Under the pieces are notes generated by a model, which was not told the DNA's origin, made no database searches, and saw only the letters and a program-made list of their open reading frames with translations. The position numbers were made by a program, and so were the translations under genes. A stretch of 64,000 nucleotides of DNA from Sycobia sp. Sy_11. Lineage: Eukaryota > Arthropoda > Insecta > Hymenoptera > Epichrysomallidae. The DNA lies in NCBI GenBank assembly GCA_018907035.1, contig JACCIC010000063.1, positions 1,874,501 through 1,938,500 of the forward strand, given 5' to 3'. Below, one piece after another: positions 22,153 through 35,109 of the stretch (its first letter is position 1; each line of letters begins with the position of its first letter).

Positions 22153-22885
22153 TTTATTTATTTATTTATTTATTTATATATAAATACCCGCAGATCTTTC
22201 CAACATGGGAAAGAATTTAAAAAATTGATTTCCTATGTATGTTTTATCTTGTGTTTATAAAATTATTATATTATTTTAAGTGCTTGACGGTCATATGTGA
22301 ACTCTAGTATAGTAATCCCATATTGCGTTTTAGCATAGTGAATAATGCGTTAGCTTGCGAATCGTAGGGTCGTGGGTTCGATACTCAGCGGAGGTCGGAA
22401 TTTTTTTCATCGAATAAAATATTATATGTTCAGCAGAGGTGTTTAACATTAAAATTTACAATAATTAGTGTATAAAAAATATATTAATAATTATTAATTG
22501 TTATTGTAAATCGTAATACGTAATAGTCATATAGAAAATAATTTATGAATGCTAATTAAATGGTATGCGTCACCTAAATACGTAAATATATATTTTTATT
22601 TTAAATAAATAAATATTAAAGAGTTAAAAAATTATTCACTTAATCGAGGAAACAAAATTAGAATAATTTATTATTGGCTGAATTTCTAGATTTTCTGACT
22701 AGATTTTGTCTAGTTCCTAGCTTGGTATACCTACCAAAATCTAAGCCTGTTCCCTATTAAAAATGCTATTAAAAGTGGGACAAATCGGAACTAGGATTAG
22801 ACTAGGTTTCCCTTCTGGGTTCGAACATTTGATAAGGAAAACTCAACGGATACTAGTTAGATTCGAGAATAAATTTGTACACGGG
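21651..22885 (+). mobile_element. Family 1 TIR element, full copy A
   Basis: This is a 1235 bp non-coding element starting CCCGTGCAGAAATATACTCG and ending 'aaatttgtacacggg'. The ends are inverted relatives (CCCGTG-YAGAAAT). Subterminal motifs of the form 'gttagatttcc' or 'tcagatttccttatc' recur about every 100 bp. A (TA)n-(ATTT)n tract lies at 22115-22180 and a tRNA-like module at 22331-22399. No transposase is encoded. Other copies lie at 26993-29767 (interrupted), 27447-28673 and 37743-38812, with relics at 19060-19580 and 38813-39432. It is inserted in or beside a mariner. Confidence 0.85.
22331..22399 (+). other. tRNA-like module in family 1 copy A
   Basis: TAGCATAGTGAATAATGCG resembles a tRNA D-arm/A-box. 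After about 30 bp comes GTGGGTTCGATACTC, resembling the T-arm/B-box. The acceptor stem is not closed. Equivalent modules lie at 27935-28003 (minus) and 29351-29419 (plus), and it is missing from the copy at 37743-38812. Confidence 0.55.
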
Positions 22886-23352
22886 AAATGCCGTGCGAAA
22901 TCGTTCCTTTCATAGATTAAAACTTTTGGTGATATACATCTTTTGAGTTGTAAGTTTTCAAAATTATATTCAAGAAAGGATTTTAATACAATTGATCTCT
23001 ACAAGAGCTGATTGAAAATTTGAGTATAATTCAGGACGACTATATATTCTGGATTTGATTTTAATATACATTTAAGAGCTTGAAAAATGAATAAATGTGT
23101 TTTTTATTTAATTTTCTTAAGCTTTGTCGATTAAGTATAAATTGGTCATTAATAATGGTTTTACATTTTCATAATAAATTTGCTTGAATTCTATACTAAA
23201 ATTGCACATCTGGACAGAATTAAAAAGAGATAAAGTTGTTTCTGTAATAATAATTTTCATAATGCCGAAAACTGTTTATCCGCTTATAATTGCTTTTTGC
23301 ATTATATAAAATAATTTTTATGAAAAATTTATGTTTCTCCAGAAAGAAAAGA

Positions 23353-23402
<50 letters not shown>

Positions 23403-23640
23403 GAAAGCAAAAAAGCAAACTGGTCGCAATTAAAATTTTCCCATGCCTTTAGAATTGCTTGGAAGATAATTCCCTCAAAATTACCCTTACCTATTGGCTG
23501 CAAAACATCTGCTCCTAGCGTAGCCTTTAGTGTGGTGCTCAACCATCGATACATAAAAAGCGCTCGGCTACTTGAAATTAGAGAAAACAGAAAGCTAAGT
23601 AAAAAAGGAAATTATAGAAAAGCTTCGAGTCCACCTGGGT
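22886..23640. other. AT-rich DNA with an (AG)n tract
   Basis: No gene was recognised. A perfect AG repeat lies at about 23357-23399 and explains the Ser-Leu and Arg-Glu frames there. Minus-strand translation just right of 22885 (containing YERNDFARHF) weakly suits the stretch expected before the mariner TGDETW motif, but this is not secure. Confidence 0.45.
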
Positions 23641-24880
23641 AACAAGAGAGGGAGGAGAAGAAGGTGAAAGAAGAGGAAGAGTAGCGAAGAGGGGGAGAGA
23701 GCTATCCGACAAGCGCACATGCACTTCTTTAAAAGTCCATAAACGCACTTGAACTTTGTGTAAAATCAATAATGCATTACCGCTATTAAGCTCGCGCAGT
23801 GCACAAAGGAGCGGAAAACGAACTCGAGGAGTGCAACAGCGAGGAGCGGCGCGGACTCGAAGGAGAAGTTACATACACACACACACACACATATATGTAT
23901 ACAGGGGGAGAAGGGTTGAAGGAGTAGCGATGGAGTGAAATGGAAGGGAAGCGGGAGGGGAGAAAAATATGCAAAAACACAGCTTTACAATTCACTTGTA
24001 TGTGTGGGCGATTATACTCGGTGCCCAGACCTCGTCATCGTTTTCGATTTACACGCACGCGCCTATTTCGCAAATGCCGTGCGCCACTGCGTCGAAGACT
24101 CCCGCGGGCGCATATAACAGAGGCACAGAGGCGCGAGCGACGAAGACGAATAGAGGACGGCGCGGTAAAAGAAAAAAGAAAAAAAAGGAAACATCGAGAG
24201 GGCTGAGGGAAGAAAAGAAGTCTGCGGCGGAGCAGCGGTGGTGGTGCTCCACATAAATCGAAGGATCCTTCGAGAATTTGCCGTTTCGGCGAGCCCTCAT
24301 TGTCGTGCGTAAAGATCGGTTGCTGTACGAAACAGATGGGTTAATTAATGGCCCGACGAGGAGAATGTATAAAGAGGAGAAAGGAAGGCAGGGAGATTCG
24401 TCTCCTCGCTCGGTCTCCTCTCTAGTTCTCCAGTTCTGATGCGTTTTATATACATTAACGTGTACACGATGCGCGTACACGCTCCGTCTGCGCGCGCCCT
24501 CGAGATCCGATCGAGCCAGATATAAATCGCGCCGCGGCGAAAAATGGGGCGGGGTGGGAGTGTAGTAGGCGGCGATCTTGCGTTTAGGCCGCGGAAAGGG
24601 AAGCAAATCTTTATATTGTGCGGGCCCGTTGTTTCGCCCGTCAGTTGTCGCGGAGAGCAGAAGCAAGAGAATGGGAATGGGAGTGGGCTGCGGAGGAAGG
24701 GGGCCGAAAGGGCGGAGAACGCAACGCGATAGCTTTGGTTCTTTCAAGTGCTGCGAGCACTACAGTTGCCGCTCTGTGTGATTCTCGTTCCTTTTCTATT
24801 ACATTCGCTCTCCGGTTCCTTTCATCTTTTATCTCCATTGCGCGATTAATTTTAAATTATGGAAATAATTTATTTCATTA
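23640..24880. other. GC/CpG- and purine-rich island
   Basis: A 232-codon minus frame (24049-24747) and a 152-codon-scale set of overlapping frames are rich in Arg, Ser, Pro and Phe runs, show no domain and compete on both strands. I treat the region as non-coding. Long purine runs on the plus strand are notable (23640-23700, 24160-24235). A regulatory role is possible but unsupported. Confidence 0.35.
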
Positions 24881-25149
24881 GACTTGGCAAATTATTATGT
24901 ATACAACATAAATAATGTTATAACTGTCACGTGAGCATAAAACACGATAATAAATTGTTTAACGTTTTAGAAAATTTTCAAGTAATTTTATACGTAAATT
25001 GATATTCATTGATATTTGAGTTTAAGGAAAAAATGAATAAAAAACAATATATATTTTGCCAGTATGATATAGTGCGATTCGATAAAAAAGCGCGCGCGTA
25101 TATATATATAATGTTATTGTTCTACAAATTAAGTTATATAAAGATCAGG

Positions 25150-26560
<1,411 letters not shown>

Positions 26561-26992
26561 ATCAAGCCTTAATTATAATTGAATAAAATCTTTTACTCCT
26601 GGAATAATATTTATTCATTTGTTGCTTAATTCAGATTTTAAAACCCAATTGTTCAAACTACAATTATGTAAATAACGCATATCCATCGATTAAATATTTC
26701 ATTTGGGTTTTGCATTAGATCGATACACACACGATGTATATAAGTGAAATATATTACATGGTCATGGTTTTTTTTATCAGTACAATATACTATTGCGATC
26801 CTTTGTATTTCTACTCTAGTAAATGCATTTATTTTGTTTCTTCTTTTTAGTTCCAGTAGAACTTTGGCTTCAATACATTTTGCTTCTTTTTCAAAATTAT
26901 TCCGACAACTGTCCTATTTATTAAGGATTAAACAATTAAATAATAGTATGAAAAGAAAGTAAAAAAGTAGTATTAAAATAAAGTATGAAAAG
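26561..26992. other. AT-rich DNA, nothing recognised
   Basis: A short Phe/Ser/Leu-rich frame (26744-26962) has no motif. Confidence 0.5.
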
Positions 26993-27446
26993 CCCGTGCT
27001 CAAATATACTCGGCATATCCCTAGTTCGGGCTAGATCCCAGTCAGTATTACTTCTGATTTCCTCATGTAGCTAATACTCGCCAGACCCGAGTTAGATTTC
27101 CCTCCGATCATCGAATAATCGTCTTATATTAATTATTACTTTCTCGCTTTTATTCAGATTTCCTTATCTTTTATTGATGTTAGAAAGAAATACGTGTTTT
27201 CACTAGTCAAAATTTTACAAGTAGAAAACTTAAGGAAATTATCAGGCTTTCTATCTTGGATCTAGTCAGATCTTCTTATCTTCTCCCTATTTTGGAAAGA
27301 ATGGCGTTTTTCTAGGCGGAATCTGCCAAGTAGAAGAATTGAGAAAATGTTTAAGCTTTCTATTTCGATTCTAGTTAGATTTCCTCAACTTTTTCAAATA
27401 TTGGAAAGAACGATGTCTTTTCTAGTACGAAGCCTACGAGTACGTA

Positions 27447-28154
27447 CCCGTGTAGAAATTTATTCTCGAATCTGACTAGTATCAGGTGAGTTTTCCTTAT
27501 CAAATGTTCGGACCCAGAAGGGAAATCTAGTCTGGTCCTAGTTCCGATTTGTCCCACTTTTAATAGCATTTTTAATAGGGAACGAGCCTAGATTTTGGTA
27601 GGTATACCAAACTAGAAACTAGACAAAATCTAGTCAGAAAATCTAGAAATTAAGCCTATAATAAATTATTCTAATTTTGTTTCCTCGATTAAGTGAATAA
27701 TTTTTTGACTCTTTAATATTTATTTATTTAAAATAAAAAAATATATTTACGTATTTAGGTGACGCATACCATTTAATTAGCATTCATAAATTATTTTCTA
27801 TATGACTATTACGTATTACGATTTACAATAACAATTAATAATTATTAATATATTTTTTATACACTAAATTACTGTAAATTTTAATGTTAAACACCTCTGT
27901 TGAACATATAATATTTTATTCGATGAAAAAAATTCCGACCTCCGCTGAGTATCGGACCTACGACCCTACGATTCGCAAGCTAACGCATTATGCACTATGC
28001 TAAAACGCAATATGGGATTACTATACTATATTTTGCATATGACCGTACAGCACTTAAGACCATATAATAATTTTATAAACACAAGATAAAACATACATAG
28101 GAAATCAATTTTTTAAATTCTTTCCCATGTTGGAAAGATCTGCGGGTGTTTATA

Positions 28155-28213
<59 letters not shown>

Positions 28214-28673
28214 CTAATTTTCGTACACATAAGGTCTTGCTTAGAAAAGACGTCGTTCTTTCCAATATTAGAAAAAGTTGAGGAAATCTAACTAGAATCA
28301 AAATAGAAATTCTAACCATTTCCTGAATTCTCTTACTTGGCAGATTCCGCCTAGAAAAACGCCATTCTTTCCAAAATAGGGAGAAGACAAGGAAATCTGA
28401 CTAGATTCAAGATAGAAAGTCTGAGAATTTCCTTAAGTTTTCTACTTGTAAAATTTTGACTAGTGAAAACACATATTTCTTTCTAATATTAATAAAAGAT
28501 AAGGAAATCTGAATAAAGTAGAGAAATTAATAATTAATGTAAGACGATTATTAGATGATCGTAGGGAAATCTAACTCGGATCTGGCGAGATTTACCTACA
28601 TGAGGAAATCATCAGTAATACTGACTAAGATCTAGCCCGAACTAGGGATATACCGAGTATATTTCTGCACGGG
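27447..28673 (-). mobile_element. Family 1 TIR element, full copy B, nested
   Basis: This is a 1227 bp complete element in reverse orientation, from 'cccgtgtagaaatttattctcg' to 'atatttctgcacggg'. TA lies on both sides (27445-27446 and 28674-28675), and the host sequence in copy A shows the uninterrupted site. That makes the target duplication TA, as in the Tc1/mariner superfamily. It contains the tRNA-like module (27935-28003) and a (TA)n tract (about 28158-28210). It has no coding capacity. Confidence 0.9.
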
Positions 28674-28683
28674 TAAATTAGAC

Positions 28684-28689
<6 letters not shown>

Positions 28690-28739
<50 letters not shown>

Positions 28740-28745
28740 GATACA

Positions 28746-28815
<70 letters not shown>
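28690..28815. repeat. (TA)n-(TACA)n-(TA)n microsatellite
   Basis: A TA block to about 28735, TACA units 28736-28775, then TA to about 28812. It occupies the position of the TA tract inside family 1. Confidence 0.95.
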
Positions 28816-28861
28816 CATACCTTTCTAACATGGGAAAATATTAAAAAAACTGATTTACTAT

Positions 28862-29251
28862 TTTAGATATTAGTATGGTATATATTAATGAAATAACGAT
28901 ACATAACGGTACGCGAGTGTGTAGAGATGTTCCATCTGAGATAGACAGAGTGTCCGAAATATCTAGGGGCAAAAAGGTCATTAAGCAGGTTTGCACAAGT
29001 GCGCGTACCCAAGGTATTAAGTTAAGAGTAAGCACAGTTGCAGGCAGAATAGTTATGACAACGATCAATTAATTATCGAGGCGCGAGTGCGCAGTATTTT
29101 GTCGTGTGTAACGAGTAATATCTTGTATTCGTTTATTTTGTAAACCACCTACGTGTAAATTTGTATCTAGAATATACTTATTATATATTACTTTAACTTC
29201 AAACAGAGTGTTATTTGTGAATCCTGACACCCCCTCCCCTTTCCCCCAACA
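28862..29251. mobile_element. LTR-like insert with 5-bp TSD ACTAT
   Basis: The 390 bp insert interrupts a family 1 copy. ACTAT occurs at 28857-28861 and again at 29252-29256, while copy A shows one uninterrupted site. On the minus strand the insert starts TGTTGGGGGAAAGGGG, a common LTR-style start. Its other end (…CTAATATCTAAA) lacks the usual CA. It is probably a solo LTR or a truncated LTR element of unknown family. A 65-codon plus frame (28875-29072) has no recognised domain. Confidence 0.55.
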
Positions 29252-29767
29252 ACTATATATGTTTTATCTTGTGTTTATAAAATTATTATATGATCTTAAG
29301 TGGTGTACGATCATATGCAAAGTACAGTATAATAATCGCATATTGCGTTTTAGCATAGTGAATAATGCGTTAGCTTTCGAATCGTAGAGACGTGGGTTCG
29401 ATACTCAGCGGAGGCCGGAATTTTTTTCATCGAAATAAAATAATTTATACGTTCAATAGAGGTACTTAACATTAAAATTTACAATAATCAGTGTATAAAA
29501 TATATATTAATAATTATTAATTGTTAATTGTAAATCATAATACGTAATAATGCATATAGAAAAGAATTTATAAATTCTAATTAAATGATATTCATTATCT
29601 AAATACGTAAGTATATTTTTTATCTTAAATAAATAAATATTAAAATGCTATTAAAAGTGGGACAAACCGGAACTAGGATCAGACTAGATTACCCTTCTGA
29701 ATCCGAACATGTAATAAGGAAAACTAACCCGATACTAGTTAGATTTGAGAATGAATTTCTATACGGG

Positions 29768-31140
29768 AATATAAATTGAAACCCATACACTGTAAAGGCA
29801 TGTAGCATTTATAACAGTACTCTAAAGCAAATAATTGCAATGATAAATAACTTATATGGGTATATATAATTTATTTCTTACATTGGTATGAAGATGCTCA
29901 CCTCAGTCACGAAAAGACACACAGAAACAAGGGCAGATGAACTCTTCTATCGTGGTATGTACACGTGGTGTACGTATAACTATATTGAGCACAGAATGAT
30001 TCTTCACTATGACAGCGAGCTCGCCCAGTAACCGTTTTACCATTTCAGCGTTCTGACTGGTTCTCATTCTTATACTCTGAAAAAGTCGTCCTCAATTTAA
30101 TTTTCATCATGTACGCATTATGACGGTGAGATTTTACTGCAATATCCCCTTAACGTATACTAAACTCGCAAAAGATCTCGACTCTATTTGGAGATTAAAA
30201 CTATTTAAAACTTAATAATAGCAGAATAAATAATTCCTTAACTAATTATTTATTGGTATGCATTCGTATCTTAAGCCACCAGCCAAATATAACAGTAGTA
30301 TACCGACTATACGTAAACATGTTGAGTGCAACACATAGTACGTATTCAGATAGACCAAGTGGATCGAGTTCTTTGAGCGACATTCGTATCAATAATGCAA
30401 GAGAGCGTTCGTTTTATTGATTTCTACGCAAGATTTCATAAGCAGTTTGCAAACTATATTGAACGAGCACACGGTTGACGGCAAAAAATTATAGCTTATA
30501 GCCTTTGGCTTTCTTTTTCTCCCCCTTCTAAAGTAATTTGCGTTCGTGTGAACTCTTGTGTACACCTGCACATATTCGAGACAACTTTTAAATCAACCTA
30601 CATTTTATTATAGAATTTATATTTTGTTCAAATTGAAAGTATACTAATAATTTTTTTATAATAAATAAATTAAACCAAAACTCACTAGTGGGTACGAACA
30701 AGAATTCCATAATGATAGAATAGATATAATAAATATTTTATCAGTTTTGTAGCATCGTGTGCTTTATTTTTTTCAGATATACAAATATCATTCATTAGAT
30801 ATAGATTCACAGAAATACTTATTTTTATGTATCTAACACCATGATATAAAATTTTCAAAAAATAATTGAATTCTTATCAACGGTGAAAATAATTACATTT
30901 ATTTGTAATGCTCGGTATAAATTTATTGAAAATATAAATATAGCATATGCAGGACCACACACATACTCATATCTTCAATAATTTGTCATCTTGCCTCTAT
31001 TGTAAAATAATGTTTTTAATTTTTTACAATACTACGAATGGAGGTATACATAACTAATAGATTAAACTAACAGTCGATCACTATATTGCAGCATTTATTC
31101 TAAAGTAGCCTGGTCTCCTTTTAATTATTCCCTGTGATCT
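29768..31140. other. AT-rich DNA, nothing recognised
   Basis: There is no transposon protein, tRNA-like sequence or long non-repetitive frame on either strand. Confidence 0.5.
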
Positions 31141-31349
31141 AACGAAAATAAGAAGATTAGCCACCGGGAAAACGATGAGAACTTGTACTTATCGAACATC
31201 GAACTCCATATAAAAGTTGAAGCGTGAGAGCTGGTGAGAGCAAAAAAGACAGAGCCGCTCAAGATTAGCGAGGAAAAGAAGAGGAGCGAGGATTAACAGG
31301 TCTCAGAAGGATAGAGGTCTATAGAGAATTGGGAGGGAGGGTGGGAGGG

Positions 31350-31384
<35 letters not shown>

Positions 31385-31620
31385 GAGTCAAGTACCCTCG
31401 GAGTGGGCGGCTCACTACTGACGCCCGGAACAAACACAGATGCGAGCGCGTAGCGCCGAAAGACACAGAAAACAAACGAGGGGCAAAATAAGCAAAAGAT
31501 AGAGCGAGCAAAGGAGCGCGTGGAGGCAAAAAGTCTTGAGCGAGGGCAGTCGCCCGGCGCCTTCGCGGCGCCACCCCGCTTTGGCACATTTCTCTTCCTT
31601 TCTCTTTGCCTTTCTCACTT

Positions 31621-31669
<49 letters not shown>

Positions 31670-32160
31670 ATCCTCCTCTTCCTCTCCATTGCCCGTGTCT
31701 TTCGGCGGCTGCTCCTTTAGCCGGCGGCGACTTTCCTCCTCCTCCAGGAAGAGCTCGTCCCTGCGCTCGTGTATATGTACGGCGAAGCCGATATATCGAG
31801 CGTAACGAGAGCGTGGTGCGCTCTTTTTGCGCGGCTACCGCCGCGACGACGACAAGGACGACGGCAGCAGCGGCGGGCGGCGGAATGCTCGCGGACTCTT
31901 TGGCAAACAAATCGCTCTTCGTACGAGCGCACGCACGCAACTCCGATCGTCGCGGGTTGAACTGCTCACGGAGAGCAATCGACTTTTCTCACCGCAGAGC
32001 ATTGGGCACTCGCTTTCTTTTCTACAGCGCGATTCATCGAGGAGATAGTATGTGCCGGCGAAAATCGAATTAGTGATCATGCGGAATCGAAGGGCGAGAG
32101 GGAGGGCGGCGACTATTCATCACGATTCATTAGCGCCTGAACTTAAATAATTTGCTTCGA
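31140..32160. other. GC/CpG-rich island with (AG)n and (CT)n tracts
   Basis: An AG tract (about 31363-31386) and a CT tract (about 31622-31668) bracket GC-rich DNA. A 215-codon minus frame (31293-31940) is largely low-complexity (Ala/Arg/Ser/Leu) and competes with plus frames. No domain recognised. Confidence 0.35.
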
Positions 32161-32391
32161 TCGTGTTTCTTCTTTACGTTATTATTATTGTAGTGTACGT
32201 ATAATAAAACATATACATATTATGCACGTGTAAAAATGTGTTATATTATTCAATATGCAGACTTTACCCAGTAATCGGTACGTTTCTATTTTATGCATAT
32301 ACCTGTTTCCCTTTCAAAAAGATCTTTTTTTGACATCATAGTCTAGATAAAAATATCAACATAGGTATATGATAAAGAAACAATGTAATAT

Positions 32392-33145
32392 ATACGAGGC
32401 CAGATAGTTAAGTAATGCGATAAGATTAAAAAATCAAGTATATTTAAAAATTAAGGTACATCGCTGCGATCCACTTCAACGTAGTCCCCTCTCGCATTTA
32501 TACACGTATTCCAGCAACTTTTCCAGTTTTCGTAACAATTCTGGAATACTTCTTGTGGGATCTCGCGAGTACCCCTGTCGCAGATTCTTGGATGTCTTCA
32601 ACGGAGTCAAAATCTCGACCTTTGACAAATTTTTTCCAATGGGGGACTAGGAAAAAGTCGCAGGGTGACATGTCCGGTAAATACTGCAATTATGGTAATG
32701 TTGCGATGCCTTTAAATGCCAAAAACTGAGAGACACTGAACGGACTGTGACCGGAGCATTGTCGTGATGCAGAACCCAAGTCTTTGCTATCTCTGGATGG
32801 ACTCTGAGCCCCCTTTGTCGTAATTTTTCGAGCAAATAGTGGTAGAATACTTGATCTAAGGATTATCCAAATGGTACAAACTCTTTCTGAATCACTCCTT
32901 TGCTGTCGAAGAAGCAAATGAACATGGTTTTCACTTTGAACTTGCTCATTCTCCGCGCCTCGTCTTTGACACTCTCACGGCTTTTCTTAAAATAGGCATG
33001 CTACCGAAGCTCCTGACTACGACTCAGGACATCACTACCGTACACTTCAAGCACTTTTTTATAAGTTTCTATCGCGGTTTCGCCAAGTTTCGCACAAAAT
33101 TTGATCGCACACCGTTGCTCTAAATTTCTCTGTTCATGATGATGA
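32392..33145 (-). pseudogene. Mariner transposase, internally deleted
   Basis: Minus-strand translation in shifting frames starts near 33125 with EQRCAIKFCAKLGETA. It passes KKVLEVYGSDVLSRSQ and the linker RESVKDEAR, then joins directly to RMSKFKVKTM-FICFFDSKGVIQKEF. The normal segment between these parts, including the TGDETW-type first catalytic Asp, is missing. The second Asp survives in LHHDNAPV (about 32755) and the third in MSPCDFFLVP (about 32655). The left end near 32392 ('cgaggccagatagttaagtaatgcg') looks like a mariner TIR; the right TIR was not found. Confidence 0.85.
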
Positions 33146-33252
33146 TATAAAGTTCGTCAAGGTCTCAATCGAGAGAGTAGGGATCTACTATTACGGTGGC
33201 GGAGTTCTAGACTCGCATTGTTACCACAGGCCGAGAAGTAAAATCTATATAG

Positions 33253-33297
<45 letters not shown>
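33253..33297. repeat. (TA)n microsatellite
   Basis: Perfect TA tract at the 5' edge of the LINE fragment. Confidence 0.97.
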
Positions 33298-33299
<2 letters not shown>

Positions 33300-34832
33300 T
33301 GTAGACTGGTATGCTCCAAGGTTCTCATTTAGGACCACTTCTTTTTTTCTTTTTAATTAATTTATTAATGATGTACCCTATTGTCTGTCTCATACTCAGT
33401 ATTGAGTTATGCTAACGACGTCAAATTATTTATTGTAATTTTATGTCCACCTGACTGCTCTAAATTGCAAAGGAATATGAATGCTCTTATATGCTAGACA
33501 AAGACTAATGGTCTTTGAACAGCTTTAATTGCAAGATTGTCTTATATTATTGAGGATCTGATCTGTTCCCATTATATATAGTTACCTATTAGAAGATAGT
33601 TCTCTTTCTCATTATTGTCCGATTAAGGATCATGGTGTGATCTCCACTTCATCTTATAGTTTCAACAACTAGATTGACATGATATGCTCTAAAGTTAATA
33701 GACGTATTGCATATGAACAGAGAAATATTTATAGCTTTAAATCTCCTATACCTTTGTATTAATGTTATTGTATTCATTGATAGTTCCTATCCTCTCTTGT
33801 GGATCAATTATTCAGTCCCCTTATGAGAAATGTTATGTAATCAGATTAAATGCTATACGCCATAAAATCTTACGTTATATTTCATACAAAACACCTATTC
33901 CCATGAAATTTCAGAATCAGGACAGAATCATACTCTTGATTAAGAGAAACCTTTCATTTACTACTCATCCAGAGTATTCACATTGTTGAATGTATAGCGA
34001 TATTTGTATAAACCACTATAGTTTAATTTAAAATGTAATTTAATGTCTGAAGCACATTAGGATTGAGGTAAAAATGGAGATTTTTCCTATGTGTTTGATC
34101 CTGTACATTGCACGTGCGAACTTGTAATACCTAACAGGTATAACAAGTTCTGCTCTATAACAAGTCCTTCAGATATAACAAACCTGCGTAGTTTGAGTAA
34201 CATAAAAGCAGCGCGCATTTTTGCCTTAGTCAGTTGATTTGTCGAAGCAATCGTGTAAGCATTGTATTAACCTTTAGCGAGTTGCTCCAATTTTTAGATT
34301 TGTTTTCTTTTATTGTATTACATATTATTAATTTAAACTTGAGTAAACGTACACTGATTTATAAATCTGTTTTATATTTATTTGATTAAGTTATATATTC
34401 AATACACATTTACTATAAGGCTATTTACTTTTAAATGTATTAATTGTTTTGTAAATTGTAACATATCAATTCTTTGTTTCAAATCCGAATTACCCATTAC
34501 TCTCTTAAAGATTCTAAGGAGATACGGGAACGATATTCTGCCAAGAATTACATCTTTCAATCGTCTTCATATCGACTATGTAGAATATGGAAGATACTTC
34601 CGTCTCAGTTAAGATCGTGCAAACACATTAATTCTTTTAAAAGTTTATTAAAAATATATAACTATTTGAATTAGTTATTATGTCTAGCTATATATACTAA
34701 ATTTAATTTCTCACATTGTCTTAATTTCTGCATTCTAGTGAGCCAAACGTTTTATGTTAGATTTATTCTTTATGTCTTTGTTACTTTGTTATTTTTTTTT
34801 ATAATTTAATAAGGCTTAACGTCCGTTAGGTT
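33298..34832 (+). pseudogene. Non-LTR retrotransposon RT fragment (Jockey/CR1-like)
   Basis: The 5'-truncated end begins within reverse transcriptase at GMLQGSHLGPLLFF (about 33305), followed in another frame by a degenerate FINDVPYCLSHTQY stretch. The YADD region reads as decayed SVMLTTSNYLL. A later frame (33762-33989) gives PILSCGSIIQSPYE and KILRYISYKT, typical of the post-RT region. The C-terminus (RLCRIWKILPSQ, FKSLLKIYNYLN, stop near 34674) fits Jockey/CR1-type LINEs. About 300 bp of unrelated-looking DNA (34010-34370) separates the last two parts. The 3' end is the tail repeat at 34833. Confidence 0.75.
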
Positions 34833-34834
34833 AA

Positions 34835-34917
<83 letters not shown>
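34833..34917 (+). repeat. (AAAT)n LINE tail followed by (TA)n
   Basis: About 12 AAAT units directly follow 'ggcttaacgtccgttaggtt' and then pass into TA repeats. A simple-repeat tail is typical of several non-LTR retrotransposon families and supports the plus-strand orientation of the LINE. Confidence 0.85.
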
Positions 34918-34919
<2 letters not shown>

Positions 34920-35109
34920 CCATGTGTAGTATTGTATATAATAAATGTTCTATAGAATCTATAGAATATAGTAGAAATAATAAAAACACTTGAATGTTTT
35001 ATAAAAAGGTGACATTTATTAGTATTTGTACCATAAATATAATAATATGATCAAATCTCACCCGGACTGGTGCATTGAAACTCCGCGAGTAAAAATTTTT
35101 TTTATTATA

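Larger units (their letters stand above)
26993..29767 (+). mobile_element. Family 1 TIR element split by two insertions
   Basis: Three separated blocks (26993-27446, 28674-28861 and 29257-29767) line up in order with one full family 1 copy of about 1.15 kb. The first break holds another complete family 1 copy in reverse (27447-28673). The second holds an LTR-like insert (28862-29251). The host starts 'cccgtgctcaaatatactcgg' and ends 'atttctatacggg'. The tRNA-like module lies in the last block (29351-29419). The joins read cleanly against copy A at 21651-22885. Confidence 0.85.

Noticed and set aside
24049..24747. 232-codon open frame on the minus strand
   Set aside because: Low-complexity Ser/Pro/Arg/Phe runs, no domain, and competing frames on the other strand; expected in GC-rich, stop-poor DNA.
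31293..31940. 215-codon open frame on the minus strand
   Set aside because: Built from CT/AG repeats and Ala/Arg-rich island sequence; no recognisable domain.
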